Positions 1-10,125 of a stretch of 64,000 nt of DNA are shown here, piece by piece; positions within the stretch are counted from its first letter, which is position 1, and every line of letters starts with the position of its first letter. Both the position numbers and the translations under genes were made by a program. The notes under the pieces are model-generated. The model saw only the letters and a program-made list of their open reading frames with translations. It was not told the DNA's origin and made no database searches. Source of the DNA: an uncultured Pseudomonadota bacterium (lineage in GTDB: Bacteria; Pseudomonadota; Gammaproteobacteria; Steroidobacterales; Steroidobacteraceae); the NCBI GenBank assembly GCA_903828595.1, contig CAIKMS010000021.1, positions 62,001 through 126,000 of the forward strand, in the 5' to 3' direction.

Positions 1-771
1 ATGGCGCTTGGCCAGTGGCGCGCCATCGTCGCCAACCAACAGGGGTAAATGACCGTAACGCGGTAAGCGATGCTCTAACACCTCTAGCAGCAGCAACTGT
101 CGCGGGGTGTTGGCAACGTGGTCTTCACCGCGCAGCACATCGGTTACACCCATCAAGGCGTCGTCGATGGCGTTAGAGGCGAGAAACGAAGCGGATCCAT
201 CCGCGCGCTGAATAATGAAGTCGCCCAACGCATCGGACGAAAACACCTGCTCGCCGCGAACCAGATCCTGATAGCGCAGCTCCCGGCCACCCGGCACCTG
301 AAAACGCAGCGCGCCTTGGCGGCCTTCGGCTTCACGGGCAGCGCGCTGATCCAAGGTTAAATCCCGGCACGTGCCCGCGTATCGGGGCGCCTGGCCGCGC
401 GACAACTGCATTTTACGCGCCAGCTCCAGCTCCAAAGCGGTGCAGTAGCAGGGATAGGCTCGACCCATCGCCTGTAATTGGTTGAAGGCCTGCTCGTAGA
501 TCCCGGCCCGCTGAGACTGCCAGTAAGGGCCCTCCGGGGTGTCTTTACCGGGTCCGGCGTCGAAATCGAGGCCCAACCAGGCCATATCCGCCAGAAGAGC
601 CTCCACGTGCTCTGGGCGCGACCGGCTGGCGTCCGTATCCTCGATACGCAAAACAAAGCGCCCACCCCGGTGCCTGGCATACAACCAGCTAAAAAAAGCG
701 GTTCGGGCATTGCCCAAATGTAAGAGCCCAGTAGGACTGGGGGCGAAACGACTGACTGTAAGGGTTACCAT
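1..771 (-). CDS. gltX: Glutamate-tRNA ligase, N-terminal part (truncated by window edge)
   Basis: Charges tRNA(Glu) with glutamate in the cytoplasm. Only the first 257 codons are present; the reading frame runs off the left edge of the window. The translation begins MVTLTVSRFAPSPTGLLHLG, which contains the class I HIGH-like element (HLGN), followed by the conserved RIEDTD. A CYC pair plus a later Cys in RYAGTC look like the zinc-binding site of bacterial GluRS. The last visible residues, PLAKRH, correspond to the KMSKS-type loop of this family. The short GluQ paralogue is less likely because of the NARTAFFSW and RIEDTD segments and the zinc site. It is divergent from the cyclophilin gene, 51 bp away. 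Confidence 0.93.
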   Translation of the reverse strand, partial: MVTLTVSRFAPSPTGLLHLGNARTAFFSWLYARHRGGRFVLRIEDTDASRSRPEHVEALLADMAWLGLDFDAGPGKDTPEGPYWQSQRAGIYEQAFNQLQAMGRAYPCYCTALELELARKMQLSRGQAPRYAGTCRDLTLDQRAAREAEGRQGALRFQVPGGRELRYQDLVRGEQVFSSDALGDFIIQRADGSASFLASNAIDDALMGVTDVLRGEDHVANTPRQLLLLEVLEHRLPRYGHLPLLVGDDGAPLAKRH

Positions 772-822
772 GGTGGAGCAGTATAATGCGTAGGCGTCAC
801 CGACGATGGAGTCCTTAATTCA

Positions 823-1455
823 ATGACCACTCAAGCAGCCCCTTTCCGCCTTTGGTCCACCCTTGTGGGCGTCGCCTGCCTAAGCTTAGGTGGACTTCTC
901 ACCAGCGCTGCGGCCGCCGACCTGCCACGCGTACGCGTTGAAACTTCGCTAGGCAATTTCGTGATCGAGATCAACACCGAACGCGCACCCTTAACGGCCG
1001 CCAATTTTCTCGACTACGTCAAAACCAACCAGTACGACGGCACCATCTTCCATCGTGTTATCGGTAATTTCATTATTCAAGGCGGTGGCTTAGATACTGC
1101 CTACAAACCCAAAACAACCCGTGCGGCTGTTGCGAATGAAGCCGGTAATGGTTTGAGCAACAAGCGCGGCACCGTTGGCCTGGCGCGCAGCGACCAGCCG
1201 CACTCAGGCAACTGCCAGTTTTACGTGAATATCAATGATAACGAAGACTTAGACCCCCAGCCGCTGCGCTGGGGCTACGCGGTGTTTGGCAAAGTGGTCG
1301 AGGGTCTAGACGTGGTGGACAAGATCAGTCAGACCTCCACCGGCGCCGCCGGCCCATTCCCCAAAGACGCGCCGGTGCAACCCATTGTGATTCGCCACGT
1401 CGAGCTTTTGGGTGCCCCACCGGCACCCGCCGTCACAGCCAGCCCGGCACCCTAG
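823..1455 (+). CDS. Periplasmic cyclophilin-type peptidyl-prolyl cis-trans isomerase
   Basis: Catalyses proline cis-trans isomerisation. The 210-residue product starts with a hydrophobic segment and an AAAA-type cleavage region at about residues 28-32, so it is probably exported. The cyclophilin core follows: FHRVI with the catalytic Arg, FIIQGGG, a CQFYVN segment and a WGYAVFGKV segment. The C-terminus is a short Pro/Ala tail. It lies 29 bp upstream of lpxH on the same strand, a pairing common in gammaproteobacteria, where the partner is called ppiA or ppiB. I leave the symbol open because the signal peptide and the genomic position suggest different names. Confidence 0.9.
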   Translation: MTTQAAPFRLWSTLVGVACLSLGGLLTSAAAADLPRVRVETSLGNFVIEINTERAPLTAANFLDYVKTNQYDGTIFHRVIGNFIIQGGGLDTAYKPKTTRAAVANEAGNGLSNKRGTVGLARSDQPHSGNCQFYVNINDNEDLDPQPLRWGYAVFGKVVEGLDVVDKISQTSTGAAGPFPKDAPVQPIVIRHVELLGAPPAPAVTASPAP

Positions 1456-1484
1456 CCCGGCAAGCAGGCACGGCGGACTTAGCA

Positions 1485-2210
1485 ATGGCCGTACTCATCG
1501 TCTCTGATCTGCATCTGGATCGTGCGCACCCGGAAATTACCGCGCACTTCCTGCGCTTTCTGAACGAGCAGGCGCGTACCGCTAGCGCGCTTTACGTGTT
1601 GGGTGACCTGTTTGAGGTATGGCTGGGCGATGACGACACCTGTGCGCACAAAGCGAAGGTCACCCAGGCCTTCGCCGATCTATCCCGAGATGGAGTCGCC
1701 CTGTACTTCATGCACGGCAATCGTGACTTTTTATTGGGCGCGGACTTCTGCAAACGCAGCGGTGGGCAGCTCATTGATGACCCCACGTTAATCCAGACTC
1801 AAGGCCAGCGCGTCCTGCTCACTCACGGTGATGCCCTTTGCACCGACGACATCCCTTATCAAAAACTGCGCGCGCTGGTGCGCAATCCCAGTCTGCAACG
1901 ACGCTTTCGTGCGCTGAGTTTAAAAACACGTGACAACCTCGCCGGCGAGGCTCGACAGGGCAGCAAAGCCCATACCGCGACCCAGGCGATGGCCTTGATG
2001 GATGTCAATGAACAGGCCGTGAGCCAACTTTTTCGCCGGGCGCAAGTCGATGTGATGGTGCACGGCCACACGCACCGACCCGCCGTCCACCCATTAGTAG
2101 TCGACGGCATCGCCCGCACCCGTATAGTCTTAGGTGACTGGCATCATCGAGGCAGTTACCTGCAGCTAGACGGTGACGGCTTCGAGTTAATCAGCCTGCC
2201 ACGGGATTAA
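1485..2210 (+). CDS. lpxH: UDP-2,3-diacylglucosamine pyrophosphatase LpxH
   Basis: Hydrolyses UDP-2,3-diacylglucosamine to lipid X, the fourth step of lipid A synthesis, at the inner face of the cytoplasmic membrane. The 241-residue length is typical. Metallophosphoesterase motifs appear in order: SDLHLD near the N-terminus, GDLFE followed by WLGDD, GNRDF, LTHGD, and HGHTHRP near the C-terminus. These supply the metal-binding Asp, His and Asn residues. It is read with the upstream cyclophilin gene and is convergent with miaE, with only 11 bp between the stop codons. Confidence 0.95.
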   Translation: MAVLIVSDLHLDRAHPEITAHFLRFLNEQARTASALYVLGDLFEVWLGDDDTCAHKAKVTQAFADLSRDGVALYFMHGNRDFLLGADFCKRSGGQLIDDPTLIQTQGQRVLLTHGDALCTDDIPYQKLRALVRNPSLQRRFRALSLKTRDNLAGEARQGSKAHTATQAMALMDVNEQAVSQLFRRAQVDVMVHGHTHRPAVHPLVVDGIARTRIVLGDWHHRGSYLQLDGDGFELISLPRD

Positions 2211-2221
2211 TCAGCAGGCGA

Positions 2222-2830
2222 TTAATCAGGAATTGGCAAGCCGGAATGAAACGCGAAACCCGGGTCAGGACTGGTTGCTAAGTCGGCCTCTATAGCGGCC
2301 AGCTTGGCTAAATGCTCTTTCCAGTCCAGCCCCTCGCGCTGCGCATGCCGTTCCGCCAAATTTAAATACAGTCCTTGATGACGCATCTCCGCTGCGTGCA
2401 GGCTCTCATAAAACTCGGCAAGCTCAGGCTGCAAGCACTGCACCAGGCCCTCAAAACGTTCGGCCGAACGCGCCTCAATCAAAGCACCGCACAACATCAG
2501 ATCTAGCCGACGACGTGGCTCGCGATCGGATAAGCCTCGACGCAAACCGGTCGCATAACGCGACGGTGGGCGCCGCTCGTAACTCACCCCCAGGCTAGCC
2601 ATGCGTGCTAAGACCTGCTCGTAGTGGCGCAACTCCTCGCGCGCTAATCGCGAAAGAGCCTTACCAAACTCCAGATCCTCAGGGTAGGCAAACAACAAAC
2701 TTAAGGCCGTGGAGGCCGCTTTTTTTTCGCAGGTGGCGTGGTCTACCAACAACTCCTGCCAGCGTTGCGCTGCTGTCACAAACCAGGCCGAAGGTGTGGC
2801 GGCCAGCAAAATACCCGAGTGTGCGCTCAT
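2222..2830 (-). CDS. miaE: tRNA-(ms2io6A37) hydroxylase MiaE
   Basis: A non-haem diiron monooxygenase that hydroxylates the isopentenyl group of ms2i6A at position 37 of tRNAs reading U-starting codons. The 202-residue protein carries the expected carboxylate/His ligands: CEKKAA near residue 36, EELRHYEQ, EARSAERF and AEMRHQ. Its start codon overlaps the stop of the upstream kinase gene by four bases (ATGA), implying translational coupling. Pairing with a Ser/Thr kinase is not a context I know for miaE. MiaB and MiaA, which make its substrate, are not in this window. Confidence 0.9.
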   Translation of the reverse strand: MSAHSGILLAATPSAWFVTAAQRWQELLVDHATCEKKAASTALSLLFAYPEDLEFGKALSRLAREELRHYEQVLARMASLGVSYERRPPSRYATGLRRGLSDREPRRRLDLMLCGALIEARSAERFEGLVQCLQPELAEFYESLHAAEMRHQGLYLNLAERHAQREGLDWKEHLAKLAAIEADLATSPDPGFAFHSGLPIPD

Positions 2831-4107
2831 ACGTTGCCTGCTATCGCGGGTGTCTGTGGGCCCACTGGTAGTGCCAATACCCGGTCTAAAGCCTCAACCA
2901 CCTGCAGCGCATCGGCATAACGATCTTTAGGATTCTTAGCCAGCATCAACTCCAGCATCGGTTGCCAGTGAGCCTGCTCTGCGGGTAACTGCGGGATCGG
3001 GTCGTGCGTGTGTTTATAAATAACTGCCATCGGCGTGCTGGCAACAAAGGGCTTTTGTCCGGTTAGCATTTCGTAAAAAATCACACCTAAGCTGTAAATA
3101 TCGCTGCTTTTTTCCACCTCACGACCGTGGCCCTGCTCAGGACTCATGTAGTAAGGCGTACCAAAGATCTCACCATTGGCGGTAATTTCAGCCTCCAAAG
3201 CCACCTGTTTGGCTAAGCCAAAGTCGATCAAAACTATGGTGCCATCCTGACGCAACATGACGTTACCGGGTTTCAAGTCTCGATGCAGTACACCCGCCTC
3301 GTGCACGGCTGCCAGCGCCTGGGCCATTTGTCGCACGATCTGCGGTGCCTGTCCTGGATCCATCCCGCGACGGATACGCGCGCGCAAATCACCCGCCGGG
3401 AAATACTCCATCGTGATGTAGGCATGATCGTCAGCGACGCCTAAATCATAAATACGCACCACGTTCGGATGGTTAATGCCAGCGATGATTTGATATTCCT
3501 GCAAAAACCGATCGAAGGTCGCGTGCTTCTCGGCTACATCCGGCACGTGCGCAAAGATCTTTAAAACCACCAGCCGGCCAACTTTCTCGCTCTCTGCCAA
3601 ATAGACTTTCGATAGGGCCGAGACGGCCAACTGTCGAATGCAGCGCTCACCACGGATGAGCACATCACCAAAACGGTATAAGCGATCACCGTTCGGGGAT
3701 TGGCGTTGCCGGCGAATTTCTGCGCGCCGCCGCTCGTGCGCCTGATGCATTAGTTCGCGCAGGCGCGAATGGTCAATCTTGTCTTTATACAGCACACCCA
3801 GAGCCCGTGATTCAGCCGGTGCTGGCAACTGATCAATCGCCTTGATGTCGGTGACGTATATCACCGGTGGAAAATTCACTCGTCGCGTTAAATCATCCAG
3901 CCAACGCGGGCCCTGGCTAGGATCGGCGAGCGAACCAAGCACGACGTAGTCATAACTGCTGCCGGCGAATTCGTAGGGCAACAGCCCGTCACGCACCGGA
4001 CAATGATCCACGACCTGAGCTAACGGATCGATCACATTGATGTGTTGCTTCAGCAGGCGCCGATACACCTCGTTTTCTTCAATTAGCAGAATCCTCTGCA
4101 TCGGCAT
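2827..4107 (-). CDS. Ser/Thr protein kinase with N-terminal degenerate receiver domain
   Basis: A 426-residue soluble Hanks-type kinase. Residues about 4-125 look like a response-regulator receiver: acidic pair E10/E11, T86 and K108 are kept, but the phosphoacceptor Asp is replaced by Gly58 in VVLGSL, so it probably cannot be phosphorylated. The kinase domain (about 144-405) looks catalytically complete: K183 in VLKIF, E204, HRDLKPGN with D277, DFG at 295-297 and an SPEQ segment after the activation loop. A canonical glycine-rich loop is not obvious. There is no transmembrane segment and no PASTA domain. Its stop overlaps the miaE start by four bases. Substrates are unknown. Confidence 0.88.
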   Translation of the reverse strand: MPMQRILLIEENEVYRRLLKQHINVIDPLAQVVDHCPVRDGLLPYEFAGSSYDYVVLGSLADPSQGPRWLDDLTRRVNFPPVIYVTDIKAIDQLPAPAESRALGVLYKDKIDHSRLRELMHQAHERRRAEIRRQRQSPNGDRLYRFGDVLIRGERCIRQLAVSALSKVYLAESEKVGRLVVLKIFAHVPDVAEKHATFDRFLQEYQIIAGINHPNVVRIYDLGVADDHAYITMEYFPAGDLRARIRRGMDPGQAPQIVRQMAQALAAVHEAGVLHRDLKPGNVMLRQDGTIVLIDFGLAKQVALEAEITANGEIFGTPYYMSPEQGHGREVEKSSDIYSLGVIFYEMLTGQKPFVASTPMAVIYKHTHDPIPQLPAEQAHWQPMLELMLAKNPKDRYADALQVVEALDRVLALPVGPQTPAIAGNV

Positions 4108-4167
4108 TTCCCTAAACGGCAGCGCAAAACCTCAAGGAGTTAAGGCGCGGCGTATCGTAACGATGGG

Positions 4168-5706
4168 TTAGATGGGAGCTCGCGACTGAAAGACCGCACC
4201 GGACGGGGCCGCACCGGCCCCGGATTCCAGCACGGCACGTCGTCGCGCAAGAGCTGAATCGGCGCGGCGCTCTTCGATTTTCGCCAAGTACGCCGGCGTC
4301 ACATCATCTGTCACGTAAGTACCGGAGAAACAGGACGTGTCGAACTCAGAGACACTGGCCTTGTCGTGGCGCACCGCCGCCACCAGGTCTTCAAGATCTT
4401 GGTATACCAGCCAATCAGCACCAATTAAGCGCGCGACTTCCTCTTCGGTGTGACCCGAAGCTACTAATTCACTGGCTGACGCCATATCGATGCCATAGAC
4501 ATTCGGGAAGCGCACCGGCGGAGCTGCTGAGGCGAAAAACACCTTACGAGCGCCGGCTTCGCGAGCAAGATCGATAATCTGTGCCGAGGTTGTACCGCGC
4601 ACGATCGAATCATCCACCAACAGCACGTTTCGGCCACGAAACTCCAAAGGAATCGCATTAAGCTTGGAGCGTACCGATTTTTGGCGCAGCTGCTGACCTG
4701 GCATGATGAACGTGCGACCGATATAGCGGTTTTTCACAAAACCCTCTCGATACTCCACACCCAATGCCATCGCCAGCTGCATAGCACTGGTGCGACTGGT
4801 ATCCGGAATCGGAATCACAACATCAATCTCGTCGCTACCGCGCACGCGCCGGATCTTATCGGCTAGTTTTTCGCCCATGCGCATACGCGCCTTGTGCACG
4901 GAAATATTGTCGATAATGGAATCCGGACGGGCAAAATATACATACTCAAAAATGCAGGGCGTGTGGCGTTGATCGCCGTCAATCATCGCCGTTTGCATGC
5001 CGCCGTCTTTGCTTAAAAAGACCGCCTCACCCGGGGCGATATCGTGCACCAAATCAAAGCCCACCAGATCCAGCGCGACCGATTCCGAGGCCAGCATCCA
5101 CTCCTCACCTTGTGAGTTTGCGCGGCGACCTAAGACCAGAGGGCGAATACCGTTCGGATCACGAAAGCCAACTACACCGTATCCGACTATCACAATCACA
5201 ACTGCATAGCCACCGCGTAAACGCGGGTATAGCCGGCTTAAGGCAGCAAAAATATCTGCCGCTTGCAAGCTGCTAGAGTCGACTCGCTGCAACTCACTGG
5301 CCAATATGTTGAGCAACACCTCGGAATCCGAACTGGTGTTGAGATGGCGTCGCTCCTCGCGCCATAACGTCGCACTCAACTCATCGGCATTGGTAAGGTT
5401 GCCGTTATGCGCAAGGCCAATACCGTAGGGTGCGTTGACATAAAAAGGCTGAGCCTCAGCGGCCGCATCGCAGCCAGCGGTCGGATAGCGCACATGCCCG
5501 ATGCCCATATTGCCCTTAAGCATCAGCATGTGTTTTTGCTGAAACACATCGCGCACCAAGCCCGACTCTTTACGTAAGGACAACTGATCTTCATCTACGG
5601 TCATGATGCCGGCGGCATCTTGGCCACGATGCTGCAGCACCGTGAGTGCATCGTAGATCGATTGGTTAACAGGCCCGCGAGCCACAATGCCAACAATGCC
5701 ACACAT
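4168..5706 (-). CDS. purF: Amidophosphoribosyltransferase PurF
   Basis: Makes 5-phosphoribosylamine from PRPP and glutamine, the first committed step of purine synthesis. The 512-residue protein starts MCGIVGIV, so Cys2 is the N-terminal nucleophile of the glutaminase domain. [10 protein letters not shown] follows. The PRPP-binding loop is visible as [13 protein letters not shown] in the C-terminal phosphoribosyltransferase domain. It follows cvpA with a 5-bp gap, the classic cvpA-purF order, and ends a long minus-strand block that includes folC and accD. Confidence 0.97.
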   Translation of the reverse strand: MCGIVGIVARGPVNQSIYDALTVLQHRGQDAAGIMTVDEDQLSLRKESGLVRDVFQQKHMLMLKGNMGIGHVRYPTAGCDAAAEAQPFYVNAPYGIGLAHNGNLTNADELSATLWREERRHLNTSSDSEVLLNILASELQRVDSSSLQAADIFAALSRLYPRLRGGYAVVIVIVGYGVVGFRDPNGIRPLVLGRRANSQGEEWMLASESVALDLVGFDLVHDIAPGEAVFLSKDGGMQTAMIDGDQRHTPCIFEYVYFARPDSIIDNISVHKARMRMGEKLADKIRRVRGSDEIDVVIPIPDTSRTSAMQLAMALGVEYREGFVKNRYIGRTFIMPGQQLRQKSVRSKLNAIPLEFRGRNVLLVDDSIVRGTTSAQIIDLAREAGARKVFFASAAPPVRFPNVYGIDMASASELVASGHTEEEVARLIGADWLVYQDLEDLVAAVRHDKASVSEFDTSCFSGTYVTDDVTPAYLAKIEERRADSALARRRAVLESGAGAAPSGAVFQSRAPI

Positions 5707-5711
5707 AAGGT

Positions 5712-6239
5712 TTAGTGCTCTTCAGGTAAAACAGGCAAGGCCGGCAACTCAAAGCGGTGCTGTATATCGTAACGATGGCCGGAGACTACCTCCAACCAGC
5801 GACCGACGGCCTCGGTATAAGGCATCAGGCGCGCATGACGCCACCAACCCTCACGATCCAATTCCAGCGCATGGCCGACCATCACCAAAAAGCCGAGCAG
5901 CACGCAGCCACGCGCGAAACCAAACAAAGCCCCGATCAGTCGGTCCATCAGCCCCAACCCAGCCGCCGTATGCAGGAGCCACGCCAGCAACGCACCCACG
6001 ATGTGGCCTAAGAGCAATACGCCGAATAAGACAATAACGCGCGCCGCCCAAGCTTTTTGCGCGGGCTCATCCAGCACGCCGCCCAGGTACGGGTAGAGGA
6101 AGCTGGAGAATCGCCACGCAAACCAGATGCCCAGCACCCAGGCCAAAACCCCCACCACTTCGCGAACAAAACCGCGCACGGCGCCCAGAATGATCGAAAA
6201 TGCCAGAACCGCAACGATGATGTAGTCAGCGCCTTGCAT
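5712..6239 (-). CDS. cvpA: CvpA family inner-membrane protein
   Basis: An integral membrane protein of 175 residues with four predicted hydrophobic segments: [53 protein letters not shown] and [11 protein letters not shown]. In Escherichia coli the homologue is needed for colicin V production and affects envelope stress; its molecular role is still unclear. The GxxRGFVREV segment after the first helix is a family hallmark. It sits directly upstream of purF and downstream of the SPOR-domain gene, the conserved arrangement. Confidence 0.93.
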   Translation of the reverse strand: MQGADYIIVAVLAFSIILGAVRGFVREVVGVLAWVLGIWFAWRFSSFLYPYLGGVLDEPAQKAWAARVIVLFGVLLLGHIVGALLAWLLHTAAGLGLMDRLIGALFGFARGCVLLGFLVMVGHALELDREGWWRHARLMPYTEAVGRWLEVVSGHRYDIQHRFELPALPVLPEEH

Positions 6240-6311
6240 AGGGTGTCAGACCGGTTGCCGAGAGGGGCGCAGTTTAGCCCAATCCTGACCTGAAGTTGGA
6301 ACCGTCACCGA

Positions 6312-7082
6312 TCACGGGTGGGGAGCTACCGAACCGGTGTACCCGTCGTGACCTAAGCGCAACTTCAAGGCATCGGCCCGCCCGTGATCCTGCTCGGGTC
6401 CGACGCGGACCCTAAACAGGGTCTGGGTCTTGCCGCGATACTCCGAAACAAAGGCCCGATAACCCTTATGGTGCAACTCTTGCACCAGCGTCTGTGCGTT
6501 TTCACGCTTGGCAAAGCTACCTAACTGCACGACCCAGCCGCTGACCACGCTAGGCGTGGTCATGGCAACCGGCGCTGCGGGTTGCGCAGCGGCCGTTCGG
6601 GGCGGGAGCGCGGGCGTCGCGGCCTTTGGCGGCGGGTGGATGGGCTCGGGTCGTGAACTGCTGGAGGCAGTCTTCGACTTAGCCGGCACGTCCGCAACAA
6701 CGCTGTCGGGCGACTTAACCCCCGCCGCTGGGATCGACTCCACGACCGGGGGCGGCTCGGGTGTCCGGACAGGCAGCGTAGGGGCCGGCTCAGCGGCCAC
6801 GGGCGGCTCGCTCGCCGTGACTACCGCCGGTGAATCCGGGCGCAGCTGCACCGTCTGGCCTGCTTCGGTGGCCGCTGGGTCCGGCGTCGGTGTCACCCCG
6901 GTTGCCACCGGTGTCGGTGGCGCGATGCGGTGCGCACCGGTCAAATCAATTTTTACGGTTTGCGAACCGGGCGATGCGCTAACCACACGCTTAGGACCGG
7001 ACAACAACTCCGGAACCACACCTACCACTATCGCTACCAGCACGACAGCACCGGTCAGACGTTCTTTGACGCGCGCTTCCAT
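6312..7082 (-). CDS. SPOR-domain cell-division protein (DedD-like)
   Basis: A bitopic inner-membrane protein of 256 residues expected to bind denuded septal peptidoglycan. An N-terminal membrane anchor (LTGAVVLVAIVVGVVPELL, about residues 9-27) is followed by a long Pro/Ala/Thr-rich periplasmic linker of about 140 residues. The C-terminal SPOR domain (about 180-253) contains WVVQLGSF, a KGYRAFV segment and VRVGPE. The position between folC and cvpA is where DedD is found in gammaproteobacteria, so a DedD-type division role is likely. Confidence 0.88.
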   Translation of the reverse strand: MEARVKERLTGAVVLVAIVVGVVPELLSGPKRVVSASPGSQTVKIDLTGAHRIAPPTPVATGVTPTPDPAATEAGQTVQLRPDSPAVVTASEPPVAAEPAPTLPVRTPEPPPVVESIPAAGVKSPDSVVADVPAKSKTASSSSRPEPIHPPPKAATPALPPRTAAAQPAAPVAMTTPSVVSGWVVQLGSFAKRENAQTLVQELHHKGYRAFVSEYRGKTQTLFRVRVGPEQDHGRADALKLRLGHDGYTGSVAPHP

Positions 7083-7109
7083 GGGCTTTGTGACTACCTT
7101 GAGGAAGGG

Positions 7110-8393
7110 TTATTTTTGGCCCGCAAAGTATAGTCGAAGCCACTCCAACGCGGGTCCAACCATATGAAACGAGCCCAACACGACGACACGATCGCCAGGT
7201 TGCGCGGCTTGCCTGGCAAAACCAAGCCCTTCAACCGGATCATCCCCCACCCAATCAGCTTCACCTAGCGAGGCGCGCAGCGCCTGACTCAGTGTAAGTC
7301 CATCACGAGCTCGTTGGCCCGCTAAGCCCACCGCCACGTAACCGTCCAGCAGACCCGACAGCGCGGCAGCAACACCCGCAGCATCTTTGTCGGCCAGCAA
7401 ACCGATCACCGCGTAGGTACGTCCCACCACCGGCATCGCGCGTAAATTCGCCGCCAGCACTAATGCTGCTGCGGGATTGTGCGAAACATCCAAGACCCAC
7501 TCTACGCCGCCATGCATGACCCGTTGAAAGCGTCCCGGCAAGCTGACTTCAGTTAAGGCCTGAGCAATAACCGCTTGCGACGGTAAGCTGTCCAAGGCCG
7601 CGAGAGCCGCTAAAGCCGTGGCAGCATTTTGACGCTGAATAGCGCCTGGCAGCGCCGAAGAAGGTAAATCGTCTCGTCGTATGGAACCGGCCACAAACGC
7701 CCATCGCGCAGTTACCGGATCGACATCCTCAATGGTGTATTGCAGTCCCGGTTGCCACAAGACCGCGCCGCAATCGGCAGCCACCTGCCGTACCGAACCT
7801 GGCATCGTGGCTGAACCCAGAACCGCCGGGCAGCCCTTGCGAAAAACACCGGCCTTCTCGCGCCCAATGCTGTCCAAATCCGGTCCCAGCCAATCGGTGT
7901 GATCCAGCCCTATAGACACGACCACCGACGCATCAGCATCCACGGCATTCACCGCATCGAGTCGGCCACCCAGTCCGATCTCTAATACCCATGCATCACA
8001 CGACGCCTGCGAGAAAGCCAGCAGGGCGGCGGCCGTGCCGTACTCAAAAACGGTCAAAGGCAGATCGCCGCGGGCCTCTTCAACTTTGCTAAAAGCCTCG
8101 CATAAAGCCTCATCACTGATCGACTGCCGATGGATGCGGATACGCTCGTTGTAGGTGATGAGATGAGGTGAGGTGTAAAGCCCCACCTTAAAGCCTGCCA
8201 CGGACAGCAAGGCCTCCAGATGCGCACAGACTGATCCCTTTCCGTTGGTGCCGGCTACCACAATCACCGGACCGCGAGGCCTGGGCACGGCCAACTGCCG
8301 CAGCAGAACCTGCATACGGCGCAGGCCCAACTCAATGGTCTGCGGGTGGATACGCCCCTGCCAATCCAACCACTGCGCGAGCGAGCGCTCCAT
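7110..8393 (-). CDS. folC: Bifunctional folylpolyglutamate/dihydrofolate synthase FolC
   Basis: Adds glutamate to dihydropteroate and to reduced folates. The 427-residue protein has the Mur-ligase-type ATP loop GTNGKGSV near residue 48, the SPHL segment, EIGLGGRLDAVN in the central domain and a VLDVSHNP motif in the C-terminal domain. Its start shares one base with the accD stop (TGATG), so the two are translationally linked. Size and motifs match family norms and nothing is unusual. Confidence 0.96.
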   Translation of the reverse strand: MERSLAQWLDWQGRIHPQTIELGLRRMQVLLRQLAVPRPRGPVIVVAGTNGKGSVCAHLEALLSVAGFKVGLYTSPHLITYNERIRIHRQSISDEALCEAFSKVEEARGDLPLTVFEYGTAAALLAFSQASCDAWVLEIGLGGRLDAVNAVDADASVVVSIGLDHTDWLGPDLDSIGREKAGVFRKGCPAVLGSATMPGSVRQVAADCGAVLWQPGLQYTIEDVDPVTARWAFVAGSIRRDDLPSSALPGAIQRQNAATALAALAALDSLPSQAVIAQALTEVSLPGRFQRVMHGGVEWVLDVSHNPAAALVLAANLRAMPVVGRTYAVIGLLADKDAAGVAAALSGLLDGYVAVGLAGQRARDGLTLSQALRASLGEADWVGDDPVEGLGFARQAAQPGDRVVVLGSFHMVGPALEWLRLYFAGQK

Positions 8394-9256
8394 CAGTTCG
8401 CCGGCGTGGCCACGTGCATGAGCATGCGCAACACCGCGGCAATACGCTCACGTTGCTCACGCCGATCAACGATCATGTCCACCGCACCGTGCTCGAGCAA
8501 AAACTCCGCTCGCTGAAACCCTTCAGGCAGTGTCTCGCGCACTGTTTGATGAATCACGCGGGGACCCGCAAAACCAATCAAAGCGCGTGGCTCGGCGATA
8601 TTGAGATCACCTAGCGTCGCTAAACTCGCGGAAACGCCGCCGGTCGTGGGATCAGTCAATACCGATATAAACGGCAACTTCTCGCGACCTAACTCAGCAA
8701 TCGCTGCACTGGTCTTAGCCATTTGCAGCAACGAGAACAATCCCTCCTGCATACGAGCACCACCGCTGGCGGAAAAACACACCAGGGGCATGCGATGCTT
8801 AACGCAGTGGCTCGCCGCACGAGCGAAGCGCTCGCCCACGACAGAGCCCATAGAACCGCCCATGAACCGGAACTCAAAAGCGGCAGCGACCAATTCCAGC
8901 CCTAACAAGGTGCCGGTCATGACAATCAAAGCATCCCGTTCGCCGGTGACTTTTTGTGCTGCCAGCAGGCGATCTTTATAGCGTTTGGTGTCCCGAAACC
9001 GCAGCGGATCCTCCGCTTCAATGCCCACCGCGATTTCCACCGACGAGCCTGGATCTAAAAATCGGGTTAACCGATCACGCGCACCGATGCGCATGTGATG
9101 ACTGCACTTAGGGCAGACATTGAGGTTGCGCTCCAATTCGGCCCGATAAAGCACGGCATCACAGGCCTCACACTTGATCCACAAACCCTCTGGCACGGAG
9201 CGGGTGCGCCGTTCAGTTTTAATTCGGGACGGTATGATTTTTTCAAACCAGGTCAT
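8393..9256 (-). CDS. accD: Acetyl-CoA carboxylase carboxyltransferase subunit beta
   Basis: The beta subunit of the carboxyltransferase that converts acetyl-CoA to malonyl-CoA in fatty acid synthesis; it works with AccA, which is not in this window. The 287-residue protein has the N-terminal four-Cys zinc ribbon (C29, C32, C48, C51) and the crotonase-fold core with [21 protein letters not shown] and PTTGGVSAS. It overlaps truA upstream by four bases and folC downstream by one base, forming a tight truA-accD-folC unit. Confidence 0.97.
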   Translation of the reverse strand: MTWFEKIIPSRIKTERRTRSVPEGLWIKCEACDAVLYRAELERNLNVCPKCSHHMRIGARDRLTRFLDPGSSVEIAVGIEAEDPLRFRDTKRYKDRLLAAQKVTGERDALIVMTGTLLGLELVAAAFEFRFMGGSMGSVVGERFARAASHCVKHRMPLVCFSASGGARMQEGLFSLLQMAKTSAAIAELGREKLPFISVLTDPTTGGVSASLATLGDLNIAEPRALIGFAGPRVIHQTVRETLPEGFQRAEFLLEHGAVDMIVDRREQRERIAAVLRMLMHVATPAN

Positions 9257-10107
9257 CGGAACCCCTGCGCGTCAGAAAAAGGAGGCCAGGAGTCCACGGC
9301 AAAGCGCGGGTCCGGCCAGTTGTGCATCATAGCCGAATCTGCTGATGGTGCCGCGGACAACAAACCAAAGTGATCGGGATAGCGCACCGACTCAAAATAA
9401 AGGCCACCGGCGGGTGCGGTGATGCCCGCCTCAGCGCGAATACCCGCCGCCAACACGTCAGCAACCCAACTTGCCTGCCGCGTGCCTAGACCGACCGCTA
9501 GTAAAGTGCCGACCAGATTGCGCACCATATGGTGCAAAAAAGCGTTTGCCGTTACCACAAATTCCACGCGATCACCCTGACGGGTCACCGACAAGGCTAA
9601 CAGCCGGCGTACGGGACTCTTGGACTGGCACTGCGCGGCGCGAAACGCCGAAAAATCGTGCTCACCAATCAAATAAATTGCCGCCTCCTGCATACGCTCG
9701 ACATTCAACGGCGCGAGTATCCAACCGACCCGGCCTGCGTCAATAGCCGGCCGTGTGGAGCGGTTTAACACCACGTAGCGGTAGGTGCGAGACAAAGCCG
9801 AATAGCGAGCATGAAACTCGTCGCTCACGTGGGCGGCCCAGCGGACGACTACATCGTTGGGCAGATTCGCGTTGGCACCGAGTACCCAACTGCGCATAGG
9901 ACGCAGCGCGGTGGTGTCAAAATGCACGACCTGCGCCCAAGCATGCACGCCAGCATCGGTGCGACCTGCACAGGTCACTAAGACCGGATGATCCGCGACC
10001 CGACTTAAGCTTGCCTCCACCCGGGCCTGCACGGAATCCGCGTGCGGTTGCCGCTGCCAACCCGCATAACGGGTCCCGTTATACTCGATCGCTAGGGCAA
10101 TTCGCAC
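9253..10107 (-). CDS. truA: tRNA pseudouridine(38-40) synthase TruA
   Basis: Isomerises uridines 38, 39 and 40 in the anticodon arm of many tRNAs. The 284-residue protein has the family start ([15 protein letters not shown]) and the catalytic Asp51 in [11 protein letters not shown]. The later [11 protein letters not shown] segment is also conserved. Its stop overlaps the accD start by four bases, and the fimV stop is 18 bp upstream, matching the fimV-truA order in Pseudomonas and relatives. Confidence 0.96.
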   Translation of the reverse strand: MRIALAIEYNGTRYAGWQRQPHADSVQARVEASLSRVADHPVLVTCAGRTDAGVHAWAQVVHFDTTALRPMRSWVLGANANLPNDVVVRWAAHVSDEFHARYSALSRTYRYVVLNRSTRPAIDAGRVGWILAPLNVERMQEAAIYLIGEHDFSAFRAAQCQSKSPVRRLLALSVTRQGDRVEFVVTANAFLHHMVRNLVGTLLAVGLGTRQASWVADVLAAGIRAEAGITAPAGGLYFESVRYPDHFGLLSAAPSADSAMMHNWPDPRFAVDSWPPFSDAQGFR

Positions 10108-10125
10108 GCAAGCATCGCAGGCTAC

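Noticed and set aside
6508-7167. A 219-residue Gly/Ala/Thr-rich frame on the plus strand
   Set aside because: It is the antisense of the SPOR-domain gene and the end of folC; composition reflects the Pro/Ala linker read backwards.
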